From: JBEKCP01 sp049509515
Lineage (GTDB): Bacteria > Planctomycetota > Planctomycetia > Pirellulales > Thermoguttaceae
DNA: 64,000 nucleotides
Direction of reading: 5' to 3'
NCBI GenBank assembly: GCA_049509515.1
Contig: JBEKZV010000001.1
Coordinates: 186,001 to 250,000 of the forward strand
In this document: positions 34,796-43,219 of the stretch, in pieces
Layout: each line of letters opens with the position of its first letter
How positions within the stretch are numbered: the first letter of the stretch is position 1
The notes under the pieces: model-generated
Databases searched by the model: none
Told to the model about the DNA's origin: nothing
What the model saw: the letters and a program-made list of their open reading frames with translations, nothing else
Position numbers and translations under genes: made by a program

Positions 34796-36196
34796 ATGAG
34801 CGACCTTTTGAGCCAAAGCCTCAGCCACGACGTGATCCACGGCTACATCCCGTTTACCTCGTCCGCGGGGTTGGTCGAGGGGGAGGTCCCCGAGCGCCAG
34901 ATCATCGACGACCCGTGGATCCAGCGGCTGCGGCAGATCCACCAGTTGCAGACGGCGTGGTGGGTCTACCCGACGGCCGAGCACACGCGGTTTCAGCACG
35001 TTTTGGGGGCGATGCACCTGGCCTCTCGGGCGGCCGGCATACTCTACGACAGCCTGTGCGAGGTCTGTCGCGACGTGCCCAGCCGCGGCTACGTCGAGTC
35101 GCTGCTGCGGATGGCGGCCCTGTTGCACGACGTGGGGCACGGGCCGTTCGGCCACTTCTTCGACACCCATTACCTGGCCGAGTACCATCTGAACCATGAG
35201 ATTCTCGGGGCGCACATCATCCGCCACGAGCTGGGCGACCGGCTGCGGCGGATCCGCCGCACCCCCAGCGGCCGCCTGGCCGAGGGCGAGACTCTCGATC
35301 CCGAGCAGGTTTGCTTCCTGGTGGTCCGCCCCCGCAGCACGGTCGCCGCCGACGGCCCGCAGTGGCTCCGCTTCCTCCGCAGCCTGTTCTGCGGGCTGTA
35401 CACGGTCGACAACATGGATTTCGTGCTCCGCGACGCCTACATGTCGGGCTACAGCAGCCGGGCCTTCGACCTCGACCGGCTGCTGCACTACAGCACGTAC
35501 ACCGACCGCGGCCTGACGATCCACGAGCGGGGGCTTTCGGCCCTGGTCCGCTTCCTCTCCGTCCGGGCCGAGCTGTTCCGCAGCATCTACTTCCACCGCA
35601 CCGTGCGGGCCATCGACCTCGGCCTGCAGGAGTTGTTCCTCGAGAGCAAACAGGACCTGTTTCCCGGCAACCCCCTGGAACACCTCGACGAGTACCAGCG
35701 GTTGACCGAGTGGTCGCTCTTGGTGCGGGTGGCCGACTGGCACCGCTCGGGCGATTCGCGGCTGCGGGCGCTGGGCATGCGGTGGCGGGACTTCCTCGCC
35801 CGGCGGTTGCGCTGGAAAATGGCCTGCGAGCGGACCGTGTTCTTTTCCCCGGGCCAGGCCGAGGCGGCCAGCGTGCTGAGCGATGAGCAGACCTTCGAGC
35901 AGCGGGTCCGCAAGCAACTGCCCGGGGAGCTTCGCGACCTGAAGTTCCGCGTGGACATCCCGCGGCACGTCTACCGTCCCGAGGCCCTGGCCCCCACGGC
36001 CGACCAGAATTTCCTCCTGGACCCGGCTACCGGCAAGATCCACCGCCTGGACGAGCGGGAGTTGTTTCGCCGCATCGCCGCCAGTTTCCGCATCTGCCGC
36101 ATCTACGCCGAGGACGACCGGCACAACGCCGAGCTGGCCGCCGCCATGGACCAGATCACCGGCACCACCGCCGCCGACGACATCACGAATATGTGA
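34796..36196 (+). CDS. HD-domain phosphohydrolase (dNTPase-like)
   Basis: A 466-residue metal-dependent phosphohydrolase related to dGTP triphosphohydrolases and SAMHD1. TRFQHVLGAMHLA provides the first His, LLHDVGHGPFGHFFD holds the HD pair (His111, Asp112), and NMDFVLRDAYMSGY carries the final Asp. FDLDRLLHYS and the long C-terminal part match that family's larger members. A nucleotide triphosphate substrate is inferred. The ATG at 34796 follows a TATA-rich GGATAATAC; longer starts read through non-coding sequence. Confidence 0.88.
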   Translation: MSDLLSQSLSHDVIHGYIPFTSSAGLVEGEVPERQIIDDPWIQRLRQIHQLQTAWWVYPTAEHTRFQHVLGAMHLASRAAGILYDSLCEVCRDVPSRGYVESLLRMAALLHDVGHGPFGHFFDTHYLAEYHLNHEILGAHIIRHELGDRLRRIRRTPSGRLAEGETLDPEQVCFLVVRPRSTVAADGPQWLRFLRSLFCGLYTVDNMDFVLRDAYMSGYSSRAFDLDRLLHYSTYTDRGLTIHERGLSALVRFLSVRAELFRSIYFHRTVRAIDLGLQELFLESKQDLFPGNPLEHLDEYQRLTEWSLLVRVADWHRSGDSRLRALGMRWRDFLARRLRWKMACERTVFFSPGQAEAASVLSDEQTFEQRVRKQLPGELRDLKFRVDIPRHVYRPEALAPTADQNFLLDPATGKIHRLDERELFRRIAASFRICRIYAEDDRHNAELAAAMDQITGTTAADDITNM

Positions 36197-36289
36197 ACAG
36201 GAGGTGGCGGGCGCCGTGGGACGAGCGGTGGCTTTCAGGAAATCCTGAGTCCGGTTGCCAGTGGTATGATACGCACCTCGGATCGCGGG

Positions 36290-36295
36290 TATAAT
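36290..36295 (+). promoter_or_regulatory. Candidate -10 element TATAAT ahead of the hairpin cluster
   Basis: TATAAT at 36290-36295, with only a weak TGATAC at -35 spacing (36267-36272). A transcript from here would carry all six hairpins of 36383-36608 as its leader before the small gene at 36720. Confidence 0.4.
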
Positions 36296-36382
36296 GAGAC
36301 CATGGAGGGGAGTCTGCTCGCGCGGGAGACGGACGGCGAATTTGGCGAGCTCTCCGGATCGGCGTCGAGCGTCGGGGCCTTG

Positions 36383-36608
36383 AGCCCGATTCATCGGGCT
36401 TGCCGCCGAAGGCGGTCTTCGGCCCGGCGTTCACGCCGGGTTCGCTGCGCGGCGGCGGACTTTTGTGTGCGTTGGGCGGCAGCCTGTCAGCCGCGTTTAC
36501 GCGGCCCCCGCGGGCTGTCGGGTAGGAGCCCGGTAAACCGGGCTGACATTGCGATGCACATAGGACACACGGCATCCGCGGGCTGCCTGACCCGGCGTGA
36601 ACGCCGGG
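36383..36608. repeat. Cluster of six short-loop hairpins
   Basis: Stems at 36383-36400 (AGCCCGA-ttca-TCGGGCT), 36402-36416 (CCGCC-gaa-GGCGG), 36423-36440 (CCCGGCG-ttca-CGCCGGG), 36490-36505 (GCCGCG-ttta-CGCGGC), 36527-36544 (AGCCCGG-taaa-CCGGGCT) and 36591-36608 (CCCGGCG-tgaa-CGCCGGG). Five have four-base loops. The third and sixth are exact reverse complements. No convincing gene lies in 36197-36719. Confidence 0.75.
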
Positions 36609-36719
36609 CCGAATACCGGCTGCGCCGGGAAGGGACGTGAACGCCCCTCGTGCGCCGTCCGGGGCCGTGGCGCGCAGCGTTGAGGCCCAGACCGAGGCTT
36701 TGGTTTTGTCGGAGGCACA

Positions 36720-36935
36720 GTGGCTTCAAAATGCCGCGCCAAACTGGTTCACGAGGGCCAGTATGTGGCCGAGGTGGACGTCGAGTTGATCGAAACCGAC
36801 GAGGGATGGTCTCCTTACCTCTCGGTCGAGGACGCCTACCGGCTCGATGATGTGCGCGACGCCCTGCGCCGCGGCGACATCCGCGCGGCCTCCCGCTCCG
36901 CCCGCGTTTTCGCCCTCACACCCATCACGGGCTGA
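36720..36935 (+). CDS. Small conserved-looking protein, 71 aa
   Basis: Function unknown. Sequence pattern 'KxRAKLVHEGQYVAEVDVELIETDEGWSPYLSVEDAYRLDDVR' and 'ALRRGDIRAASRSARVFALTPI' is that of small alpha/beta proteins seen in many bacteria near mobile or toxin-antitoxin genes; I cannot name the family with confidence. It starts with GTG, preceded five bases upstream by GGAGG. purB begins 5 bases after its stop. A second gene such as a toxin is not adjacent. Confidence 0.65.
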   Translation: MASKCRAKLVHEGQYVAEVDVELIETDEGWSPYLSVEDAYRLDDVRDALRRGDIRAASRSARVFALTPITG

Positions 36936-36940
36936 TCCTC

Positions 36941-38368
36941 ATGTCCCAAGACCAATACGACAATCCGTTGATCACCCGTTACGCCTCCGCCCGCATGAAC
37001 GAGCTCTGGAGCCCGCAGCGGAAATTCAGCACCTGGCGGCGGCTGTGGGTGGCCCTGGCCGAGGCCGAGGCGGAACTGGGCCTGCCGATCACGCCGGGGC
37101 AGGTCGCCCAGCTCCGCGCGCACGTCGAGGATATCGACTTCGTGGCCGCCGCCGCCTACGAGCGGCGGCTGCGGCATGACGTGATGGCCCACGTCCACGC
37201 CTACGGCGACGCCTGCCCGGACGCCCGGGCGATCATCCACCTCGGCGCGACCAGTTGCTACGTGACCGACAACACGGACCTCTTGCTGCTGCGGGAGTCG
37301 CTCCTGCTGGTCCGCGACCGGCTGGTGGCGACGATCGACAACCTGGCGCGGTTCGCCGCGGGGCATCGCGACCTGGCCTGCCTGGCCTATACCCATTTCC
37401 AGCCGGCGCAGCCGACCACCGTGGGCAAGCGGGCGTGCCTGTGGGCCTACGACCTGGTGCTGGACCTGGCCGAGATCGAGCACCGCCTGGCGAGCCTCCG
37501 CGCCCGGGGCTCCAAGGGCACCACCGGCACCCAGGCCAGCTTCCTGGCCCTCTTCCGGGGCGATCACGAGAAAGTCCGCCGCCTGGAGCAGCTCATCTGC
37601 CGGAAGATCGGTTTTGCCGACAGCTACCCCGTTACCGGCCAGACCTATTCCCGCAAGATCGACGCCCAGGTGCTGGCCGCGCTCGGCGGGATCGCCCAGA
37701 GCAGCCACAAGATGGCCACCGACCTGCGGCTCTTGGCCCATCGCAAGGAGCTCGAGGAGCCTTTCGAGCGGGAGCAGGTGGGCTCTTCCGCGATGGCCTA
37801 CAAGCGGAATCCGATGCGGTGCGAGCGGATTTGCTCGCTCGGGCGGTTCGTGATGAGCCTGGAGACCAGCGCCGTCCAGACGGCGGCCGTCCAGTGGTTG
37901 GAGCGGACGCTGGACGACAGCGCCAACCGCCGGCTGGTCTTGCCGCAGGCATTCCTGGCCGCCGACGCGGTGCTGGTGCTCTGCCAGAACGTCACCGCGG
38001 GCCTGGTCGTCTACCCGCGGGTGATCGCGGCGAATCTCCAGGCCGAGCTGCCTTTCATGGCCACCGAGAACATCCTGATGGCGGGCGTGGCCGCCGGCGG
38101 CGACCGCCAGGACCTGCACGAGCGGATCCGCCGCCACAGCCAGGCCGCCGCCGCCGTGGTGAAGGAGCAGGGCGGGAAGAACGATCTCTTGGAGCGGATG
38201 GCCGGCGATCCGGCCTTCGCCGAGGTCGATCTCGGGGCTCTGTTGGCACCGTCCGATTTCGTCGGCCGCGCGCCCCAGCAGGTCGACGAGTTCCTCTCCG
38301 AGGTGATCGCGCCGATCCGGGCGAAATACCCGGCTGCGGCCGACGGCGATGCGGAGGTGAAGGTATGA
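36941..38368 (+). CDS. purB: Adenylosuccinate lyase
   Basis: Fumarase/aspartase-superfamily enzyme acting twice in purine synthesis (EC 4.3.2.2). The 475-residue sequence contains HLGATSCYVTDNTDL, THFQPAQPTTVGKRACLW (TH-Q-A motif with a catalytic His) and the superfamily signature GSSAMAYKRNPMRCE, starting near residue 281, with the flexible-loop Ser. The length and 'RYAS..M..LWS' opening fit the eukaryote-like/long ADSL subgroup. The next gene (AAA ATPase) overlaps its stop by four bases. Confidence 0.93.
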   Translation: MSQDQYDNPLITRYASARMNELWSPQRKFSTWRRLWVALAEAEAELGLPITPGQVAQLRAHVEDIDFVAAAAYERRLRHDVMAHVHAYGDACPDARAIIHLGATSCYVTDNTDLLLLRESLLLVRDRLVATIDNLARFAAGHRDLACLAYTHFQPAQPTTVGKRACLWAYDLVLDLAEIEHRLASLRARGSKGTTGTQASFLALFRGDHEKVRRLEQLICRKIGFADSYPVTGQTYSRKIDAQVLAALGGIAQSSHKMATDLRLLAHRKELEEPFEREQVGSSAMAYKRNPMRCERICSLGRFVMSLETSAVQTAAVQWLERTLDDSANRRLVLPQAFLAADAVLVLCQNVTAGLVVYPRVIAANLQAELPFMATENILMAGVAAGGDRQDLHERIRRHSQAAAAVVKEQGGKNDLLERMAGDPAFAEVDLGALLAPSDFVGRAPQQVDEFLSEVIAPIRAKYPAAADGDAEVKV

Positions 38369-39609
38369 GCACCGGGGCAGTTGGGCGTTCGGCGATGGAG
38401 ACGCTGCGGATTCGGAACTTCAAGGCCATCGGCGACAGCGGTCTGTTGCGGCTCACCCCGCTGACGGTCCTTATCGGCAACAACGGCTCCGGCAAGAGCA
38501 GCGTCCTGGAGGCACTTGAGACCCTGCAGACGTGCGTGGAGTGGGGCCTTGACGCTGCAATGCAAATGTGGCGCGGCATCGAGCACATCCGCAACAAGTC
38601 GGCCACCGCACAGGTCGGGGCTGGCTCAGCGGGCGTGCCGGGCTCCCCAAAGCCGATAGAGATCGAGTTGGCCCGCCGCATTGAGCCGCAGGGTTCGTCC
38701 CTGGCATGGCACATCACGGCTTCGACCGCCTGGAACGAACGCCGGCTACCCCAGTTGGGCGGACAACTCTACACGAACGAGTTGTTTTTTGAGCGCGAAT
38801 CGGCGAGCGTAGATTACGAAAAGTTGGATCGCGAGGGCCACGAGGGCCGCTTGGTTTGGGAGGAGCTGGCCCGCGACGGCAACACCCTCCGGGACAAGGG
38901 GCGAGAAACCCGCACGCTGTCGCCCGACGAGTCGTTGCTTGGCCTGGAGATGGTCAGCCTCGGCATCGAAGATTGGCAATTCGTCAGCCTGTCGCCCGCG
39001 GCGATGGGCGAGCCCACGCCGCAGACTCGGTCGAGCAGGCGCATCGGCCTGAGCAAAGATGGGGCCAACGTCGCGGAGTATCTCCAGGACATCCGCAATA
39101 CGGACCCCGCCGCCTTCGCCGGAATCATCGAGACGTTGCGCACGGTCCTGCCGTATGCGGACGACCTTCAGCCGGCCTTGACCAGCGAGCTCGAGCGGAC
39201 CGTGTATCTTCAGCTTGCCGAGCGTGATTTCAAGGTGCCCGGCTGGCTCCTTTCCACCGGGACGCTGCGCATCCTGGCGCTCTTGGCGCTGTTGCGACAT
39301 CCGAACCCGCCCCCCTTGATCGCCATCGAGGAAATCGAGAACGGTCTGGACCCGCGGACGGTGCATCTGCTGGTCGAGGAGATTCGCGTCGCGGTCGAGT
39401 CGGGCCGAACGCAAGTGATTGCCACGACGCATTCTCCATACCTCCTGGACCTCTTGCCGCTGTCGGCGATCATCTTTGTTGAGCGCATCGACGGCGAGCC
39501 GCGGTTCTTCCGTCCCGCCGACAGCAAGGAAGTGTTGGAATGGGCCAAGAACTTCGCCCCGGGGCAGCTTTACACCATGCAACGGCTACAGCGGGAGGCC
39601 CGATCGTGA
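38365..39609 (+). CDS. AAA/ABC-type ATPase (OLD-like, AAA_21), partner of the next gene
   Basis: A 414-residue ATPase of the SMC/OLD-like group. METLRIRNFKAIGDSGLLRLTPLTVLIGNNGSGKSS places the Walker A (GNNGSGKSS, about 38-46) at the N-terminus. The long middle has no named domain. LIAIEEIENGLDPRTVHLL is the signature/Walker B, and IATTHSPYLLDLL is the switch His region. Such ATPases commonly pair with DUF4276 or other TOPRIM-like genes. The ATG overlaps the purB stop (ATGA); a second ATG 11 codons on is possible. The pair looks accessory despite its coupling to a housekeeping gene. Confidence 0.85.
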   Translation: MSTGAVGRSAMETLRIRNFKAIGDSGLLRLTPLTVLIGNNGSGKSSVLEALETLQTCVEWGLDAAMQMWRGIEHIRNKSATAQVGAGSAGVPGSPKPIEIELARRIEPQGSSLAWHITASTAWNERRLPQLGGQLYTNELFFERESASVDYEKLDREGHEGRLVWEELARDGNTLRDKGRETRTLSPDESLLGLEMVSLGIEDWQFVSLSPAAMGEPTPQTRSSRRIGLSKDGANVAEYLQDIRNTDPAAFAGIIETLRTVLPYADDLQPALTSELERTVYLQLAERDFKVPGWLLSTGTLRILALLALLRHPNPPPLIAIEEIENGLDPRTVHLLVEEIRVAVESGRTQVIATTHSPYLLDLLPLSAIIFVERIDGEPRFFRPADSKEVLEWAKNFAPGQLYTMQRLQREARS

Positions 39610-40199
39610 GGGTCGGCATCATCTGCGAATGTGGTCCCGCGGGGGCCGAGGTGCAGGTGTTTCCGGAACTCGTTCGCCGCATCGACGCCGGGCTGGAAAT
39701 CGAGTGTGTGCCGCTCGACAACAAGCCAAAGCTGGTCCGCGAGTGCGGCAAGGCCGCCGCAACGCTTCTGGGCGGGGGCTGCGCCCGGGTAGTGATCGTG
39801 TGGGATCTGTACCCGGCCTGGCGGGAAAGGGAGTTTAAGCCGTGCCGCCGGGAAGATCGGGCGGCGATCCATGAGTCACTCGTCGCGGGAGGAGTGCGGC
39901 CGGAGCAGGTGGGCCTGGTCTGTATCCGGGAGGAGCTCGAAGCATGGCTGATCGCCGACGGCCGCGCAATTTCGGCAGTCCTTTCCACGCCCGCCCACCC
40001 GAGACGCGTGCGGTCTAGGCGGAATCCGGAGTCCATCCGCAACCCCAAGAAGCGATTGGGCCGGCTATTTCAGGAGGGCACGGGCCACCCTTACTCGGAC
40101 CGACAACACGCAATCCAGATCGCCCGGGCACTGCCCGACCTTGGCCGGCTGGATGCAATCCCGGCCTTCGCCCGGTTCCGTGGGAAACTGAGTGGCTAG
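39606..40199 (+). CDS. DUF4276/TOPRIM-like protein
   Basis: A 197-residue protein that follows the ATPase with a four-base GTGA overlap. The start VGIICECGPAGAEVQVFPELVRRI resembles the 'VExGxxE' first strand of TOPRIM/DUF4276 proteins (Glu8). VVIVWDLYPAWRE supplies Asp67 where the second motif normally has DxD; here the second Asp is replaced by Tyr69. REELEAWLIADG (Glu110/Glu112) is the conserved 'E-x-E-A-W' segment of the family. A nuclease or effector role is inferred from relatives in two-gene ATPase systems; the DxY change leaves catalysis in doubt. Confidence 0.7.
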   Translation: MRVGIICECGPAGAEVQVFPELVRRIDAGLEIECVPLDNKPKLVRECGKAAATLLGGGCARVVIVWDLYPAWREREFKPCRREDRAAIHESLVAGGVRPEQVGLVCIREELEAWLIADGRAISAVLSTPAHPRRVRSRRNPESIRNPKKRLGRLFQEGTGHPYSDRQHAIQIARALPDLGRLDAIPAFARFRGKLSG

Positions 40200-40246
40200 A
40201 ATCCGCTCGGCAGGTCGCGGCGTGCCCGTCAGAGGGATGATCCTCG

Positions 40247-40720
40247 CTACCGCCGTTTGCGGCAGTCGGCGCAGACGCCCGTCACGAACATGCGGTGGTT
40301 GAGCACCTGGAAGCGATGCTGCCGGGCGACCGTGTCGCGGAGCCGCTCCAACTCCGGACTGTGGAACTCGATCAGCTTGTTGCAGACCTGGCAGTACAGG
40401 TGGTCGTGGCTCGGGTAGCCGTACTGGTGCTCGTAGACGTTGCGGCCGCCCAGGGCCATCGCGCGGAGCATCCCCGCCTCGACCAGCTCGGAGAGCGTGC
40501 GGTAGATCGTCGGCCGGCTGAGCCGCCGCTGGGCCAGCAGCGACTGGAGGTGCTCCATCAGCTCGTCGGCGTCGAAGTGGTCGTGGTGGCTGAAGACCTG
40601 CTCGACGATCAGCCGCCGCTGTTGGGTGATCCGCTTGCCGCGCGACTCGAGAAACTCCGCGAAACGCGCCACCGGCGGAAGCTGGACGGGAACCGATCCG
40701 AGCGAAAAGGTCTTTGCCAT
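40247..40720 (-). CDS. Fur-family transcriptional regulator
   Basis: A 157-residue metal-dependent repressor. The winged helix (about 20-90) includes KRITQQRRLIVEQVF and RLSRPTIYRTLSELVEAGMLR. The dimerisation domain has HDHLYCQVCNKLIEF with metal-site residues, and CxxC pairs in CQVC and CADC form the structural zinc site. It may be Fur, Zur or PerR; the sequence alone does not settle which. The ATG at 40720 directly follows GGAGG, so the true start might differ. flgM lies 179 bases upstream on the same strand. Confidence 0.88.
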   Translation of the reverse strand: MAKTFSLGSVPVQLPPVARFAEFLESRGKRITQQRRLIVEQVFSHHDHFDADELMEHLQSLLAQRRLSRPTIYRTLSELVEAGMLRAMALGGRNVYEHQYGYPSHDHLYCQVCNKLIEFHSPELERLRDTVARQHRFQVLNHRMFVTGVCADCRKRR

Positions 40721-40834
40721 CCTCCGCCAAACAGCCTCGCGTGATCCCGGGAGGAGAAACCCGTGTGCCACTGCTTGCCCGCTGCCGGCTGAAGCCTTCT
40801 TCCTTCGGCGAGACCGTCTTCCGGCAGCGGGCCG

Positions 40835-40860
40835 GGCACCGACCGAAGGTTGGTCGTGCC
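40835..40860. repeat. Hairpin GGCACCGACC...GGTTGGTCGTGCC (family A module)
   Basis: A near-palindrome between flgM and fur. The same sequence with small changes occurs inside the family A blocks at 131-178 and 34376-34497. Confidence 0.6.
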
Positions 40861-40898
40861 ACACCGCGCGGCGTGCTCGCCGGAATCGTGCCGGGCCG

Positions 40899-41177
40899 TC
40901 AGCCGATCTCGTCCAACAACCGCGAGACGGCAACGTCCAGCTTGTCGGTAGTCTCGTAGGTCCCCGCCGCGATCTGGGCGCGGATCGAGTCCACCCGGTC
41001 CTGACGGACGTCGGGGGCCTGGCGGACCGCGTCGATCATGCGGGCGGCATCGGAGATGTTCACTTCGTCGCGAATGGCCGGAGACTCCGTCGGCGCGGTG
41101 GACTGCGGCTCTCGGGCGGCGTGCGGCGCGCTCAGGGCCTGTGGGCCGTGCACATGTGCGGGGCCGTAAACCTGCAT
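40899..41177 (-). CDS. flgM: Anti-sigma-28 factor FlgM
   Basis: Binds sigma-28 (FliA) and holds late flagellar genes off until it is exported through the hook-basal body. The 92-residue protein has the family's disordered N-terminal half (rich in Ala, Pro, His) and the C-terminal helices IDAVRQAPDVRQDRVDSIRAQIAAGTYETTDKLDVAVSRLLDE, which match FlgM's 'RxdKVxxLKxxIxxGxYxvdxxxiAxxll'. GGAGAGG precedes the ATG. FliA is encoded 0.9 kb away on the same strand. Confidence 0.9.
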   Translation of the reverse strand: MQVYGPAHVHGPQALSAPHAAREPQSTAPTESPAIRDEVNISDAARMIDAVRQAPDVRQDRVDSIRAQIAAGTYETTDKLDVAVSRLLDEIG

Positions 41178-41844
41178 CCTACCTCTCCCTTCTCAATTCT
41201 ACGTCACTTCAACCCGCGCCGCACGAGCTCTCCACCATGATCCCACGAGCGGTCACGTTCGGCTCTCGGTTCGTGTCATCGACCCGGCGTCCGCGGGGTA
41301 TTCAAGGAAACCGCCAACGCGCGACTCCTAGCGAAACACGGCACTACACGATCTATAACGCCTGTGACATCGGCCCAGCCGCCCGCATGATGCGTCTGGG
41401 CATCATCGCTGAAAAATGGGAACAGTCGCCTCGCCTGGAGCGGCAGGGTGGATTATAGGTGCTCTCCGGGGCCGGAGGCAAGAGCGGACTTGGGCGCGGG
41501 GCCCGTGGCGGCGGGCAGTGCGGGTCGGCGGGCGCCGTCGGGCACCGTCGGGCACCGTGCGCAGCATGGTCGGCATGGTCGGCATGGTCGGCGAGCCCCC
41601 ACCATTTCTTCAGGCGAATTCTTGTGGCGGGATTCGCTTCGCTCTACCTTCCGACAGGCCGTCGCTCCTCAGGACGCAAGGCCAATCGCGCCAACCACTT
41701 GCACGCGCCGCGGTCGCCAGGCGAACGGGAAAATAACAGCAAATTGGACCTGTCCCCTTTTTCCGCTGCAAATATCCGCCGGAGGACCGGAACCGGGATT
41801 GCCCCGGCTGCGTAGAATAGGTCGGAAGAGAGAAAGGCCCCGCC
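41178..41844. other. Gene-poor stretch with repeats between flgM and a small gene
   Basis: No convincing gene. It contains a tandem GTCGGGCACC pair and three CATGGTCGG units (about 41545-41590), a family B element at 41591-41650 and a family A half-site (TGGACCTGTCCCCTTTTTCC) at 41744-41763 that is identical to 47040-47059. Confidence 0.5.
41591..41650. repeat. Family B repeat (partial copy)
   Basis: GAGCCCCCACCATTTCTTC followed by AGGCGAATTCTTGTGG and GCTTCGCTCTACC. It matches the centre of the 97-base inverted repeat at 58542-58638. Confidence 0.7.
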
Positions 41845-42027
41845 ATGAAAAGCCAGCCGCCAAGCGCCGTTCCCGGCCCGTTGACTTCCAATCACTGGGA
41901 CGTGCCCATCCGTGTCCGCCTGGTCCCGTACATCGAGTTCGGCCGTTGGCTGGACGGGCAGTTGGAGCAGCTCGTGCGGCGGTGGTCGGCCCGGGCCGCC
42001 CCTGCGGCCAGGCGGCACCGCCGGTAG
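41845..42027 (+). CDS. Small basic protein, 60 aa
   Basis: Unknown function. The core HWDVPIRVRLVPYIEFGRWLDGQLEQLVRRW is amphipathic and compact, followed by an Arg/Ala-rich tail. GAGAAAGG lies seven bases ahead of the ATG. It is convergent with fliA, whose stop is 13 bases away. The composition and initiation site support a genuine small gene. Confidence 0.6.
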   Translation: MKSQPPSAVPGPLTSNHWDVPIRVRLVPYIEFGRWLDGQLEQLVRRWSARAAPAARRHRR

Positions 42028-42039
42028 GCGCGGCAGCGC

Positions 42040-42822
42040 TCAGGAGCCGAACTCGGGCCGCCGCCTGGACAGTTGGTTCTTGAGGCGGTCGACGATCGAG
42101 CTGTGCATCTGGCTCACGCGGCTCTCCGAGAGATCGAGGGTGGCCCCGATCTCCTTCATCGTCAGTTCCTCGTAGTAGTAGAGGATGATGATCAGCCGCT
42201 CGTTGCGATTGAGCCCCTTGGTGACCAGCCGCATCAGGTCGGCCTTTTGGATGCGGCGGGTGGGGTCTTCGCCCTTCTTGTCCTCGAGGATGTCGATCTC
42301 GCGGACGTCCTTGTAGCTGTCGGTCTCGTACCACTTCTTGTTGAGGCTGATGAGGTTGACGGCGTTGGCGTCGAGCATCATCTTTTCCAGCTCGGGCACG
42401 GAGATCTGCAAGTCCTGGGCCAGCTCGGCCTCGGAGGGCTGGCGGCCGAACTGGGCCTCCAGCCGCTTGACCGCCTCGTTGAGCTTGCTGGCCTTCGAGC
42501 GGACCAGCCGCGGAACCCAGTCCATCGTGCGGAGCTCATCGAGCATGGCGCCGCGGATTCGCGGGACGCAGTAGGTCTCGAACTTCACCCCGCGCGAGAG
42601 GTCGAAGGCGTCGATGGCGTCCATCAGCCCGAACACCCCCGCCGAGATCAGGTCGTCCAGCTCGACGCCTTCCGGCAGGCGACTCCAGATCCGCTCGCCG
42701 TTGTACTTGACCAGGGGCAGGTAGATCTCCACCAGGCGGTTGCGCAGATCCTGGTTGTCCGGGCCGCGCTTGAACTCGGTCCAGAGCTGTTCGACGTCTT
42801 CCGGGGCGACCGCGGTTGCCAT
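42040..42822 (-). CDS. fliA: Flagellar RNA polymerase sigma factor FliA (sigma-28)
   Basis: A group-3 sigma factor of 260 residues. Region 2 (about 35-100) includes LVKYNGERIWSRLPEGVELDDLISAGVFGLMDAIDAFD and FETYCVPRIRGAMLDELRTMDWVPR; region 4 includes LNRNERLIIILYYYEELTMKEIGATLDLSESRVSQMHSSIVDRLK, the helix-turn-helix for the -35. Directs late flagellar and chemotaxis genes and is inhibited by FlgM. CGGAGGAACAC precedes the ATG. It is the last gene of the flhA-flhF cluster. Confidence 0.95.
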   Translation of the reverse strand: MATAVAPEDVEQLWTEFKRGPDNQDLRNRLVEIYLPLVKYNGERIWSRLPEGVELDDLISAGVFGLMDAIDAFDLSRGVKFETYCVPRIRGAMLDELRTMDWVPRLVRSKASKLNEAVKRLEAQFGRQPSEAELAQDLQISVPELEKMMLDANAVNLISLNKKWYETDSYKDVREIDILEDKKGEDPTRRIQKADLMRLVTKGLNRNERLIIILYYYEELTMKEIGATLDLSESRVSQMHSSIVDRLKNQLSRRRPEFGS

Positions 42823-42882
42823 GTGTTCCTCCGTGAACTTCTGATTCGCGTCTTCGTGTCGCGGTGCTTGCGAGGCGGTGGG

Positions 42883-43140
42883 CTAAGCCCGCGCTGTCTT
42901 CTGCGCCGCCGTCGGGCCGGTCGGCCGCACGGACAACTCCGCCGCGATCCGGCCCTGCACGGCGTCCGCTATAATCCTCTCGGCCAGCCAGCCGATGAGC
43001 CCGCCCACGGCCGCAAACACCAACAGGTTCCACCAACCGGCCCACAGGACCGAATCGGTGTCGCCCCCCCTAAAAAGGCCGTGGGCCAGCGTGATCACCA
43101 GGGCCAAGGGGCCGAGAATTCCGGCGTAGCTGCGAGCCAC
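42883..43140 (-). CDS. Small membrane protein between flhF and fliA, 85 aa
   Basis: Two predicted membrane helices: GILGPLALVITLAHGLF (about 7-24) and LWAGWWNLLVFAAVGGLIGWLAERII (about 32-58), then a tail IADAVQGRIAAELS. GTG start with GAGGGA upstream. It occupies the slot where flhG usually lies. Not similar to FlhG. Its role in flagella is suggested only by position. Confidence 0.75.
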   Translation of the reverse strand: MARSYAGILGPLALVITLAHGLFRGGDTDSVLWAGWWNLLVFAAVGGLIGWLAERIIADAVQGRIAAELSVRPTGPTAAQKTARA

Positions 43141-43219
43141 AAGTGCATCCCTCGATTGCCATTAAACTTCACGTAACCGGTCCAGTTTAACAGCACATCG
43201 CCTGCCGACGGTGGTCCTA

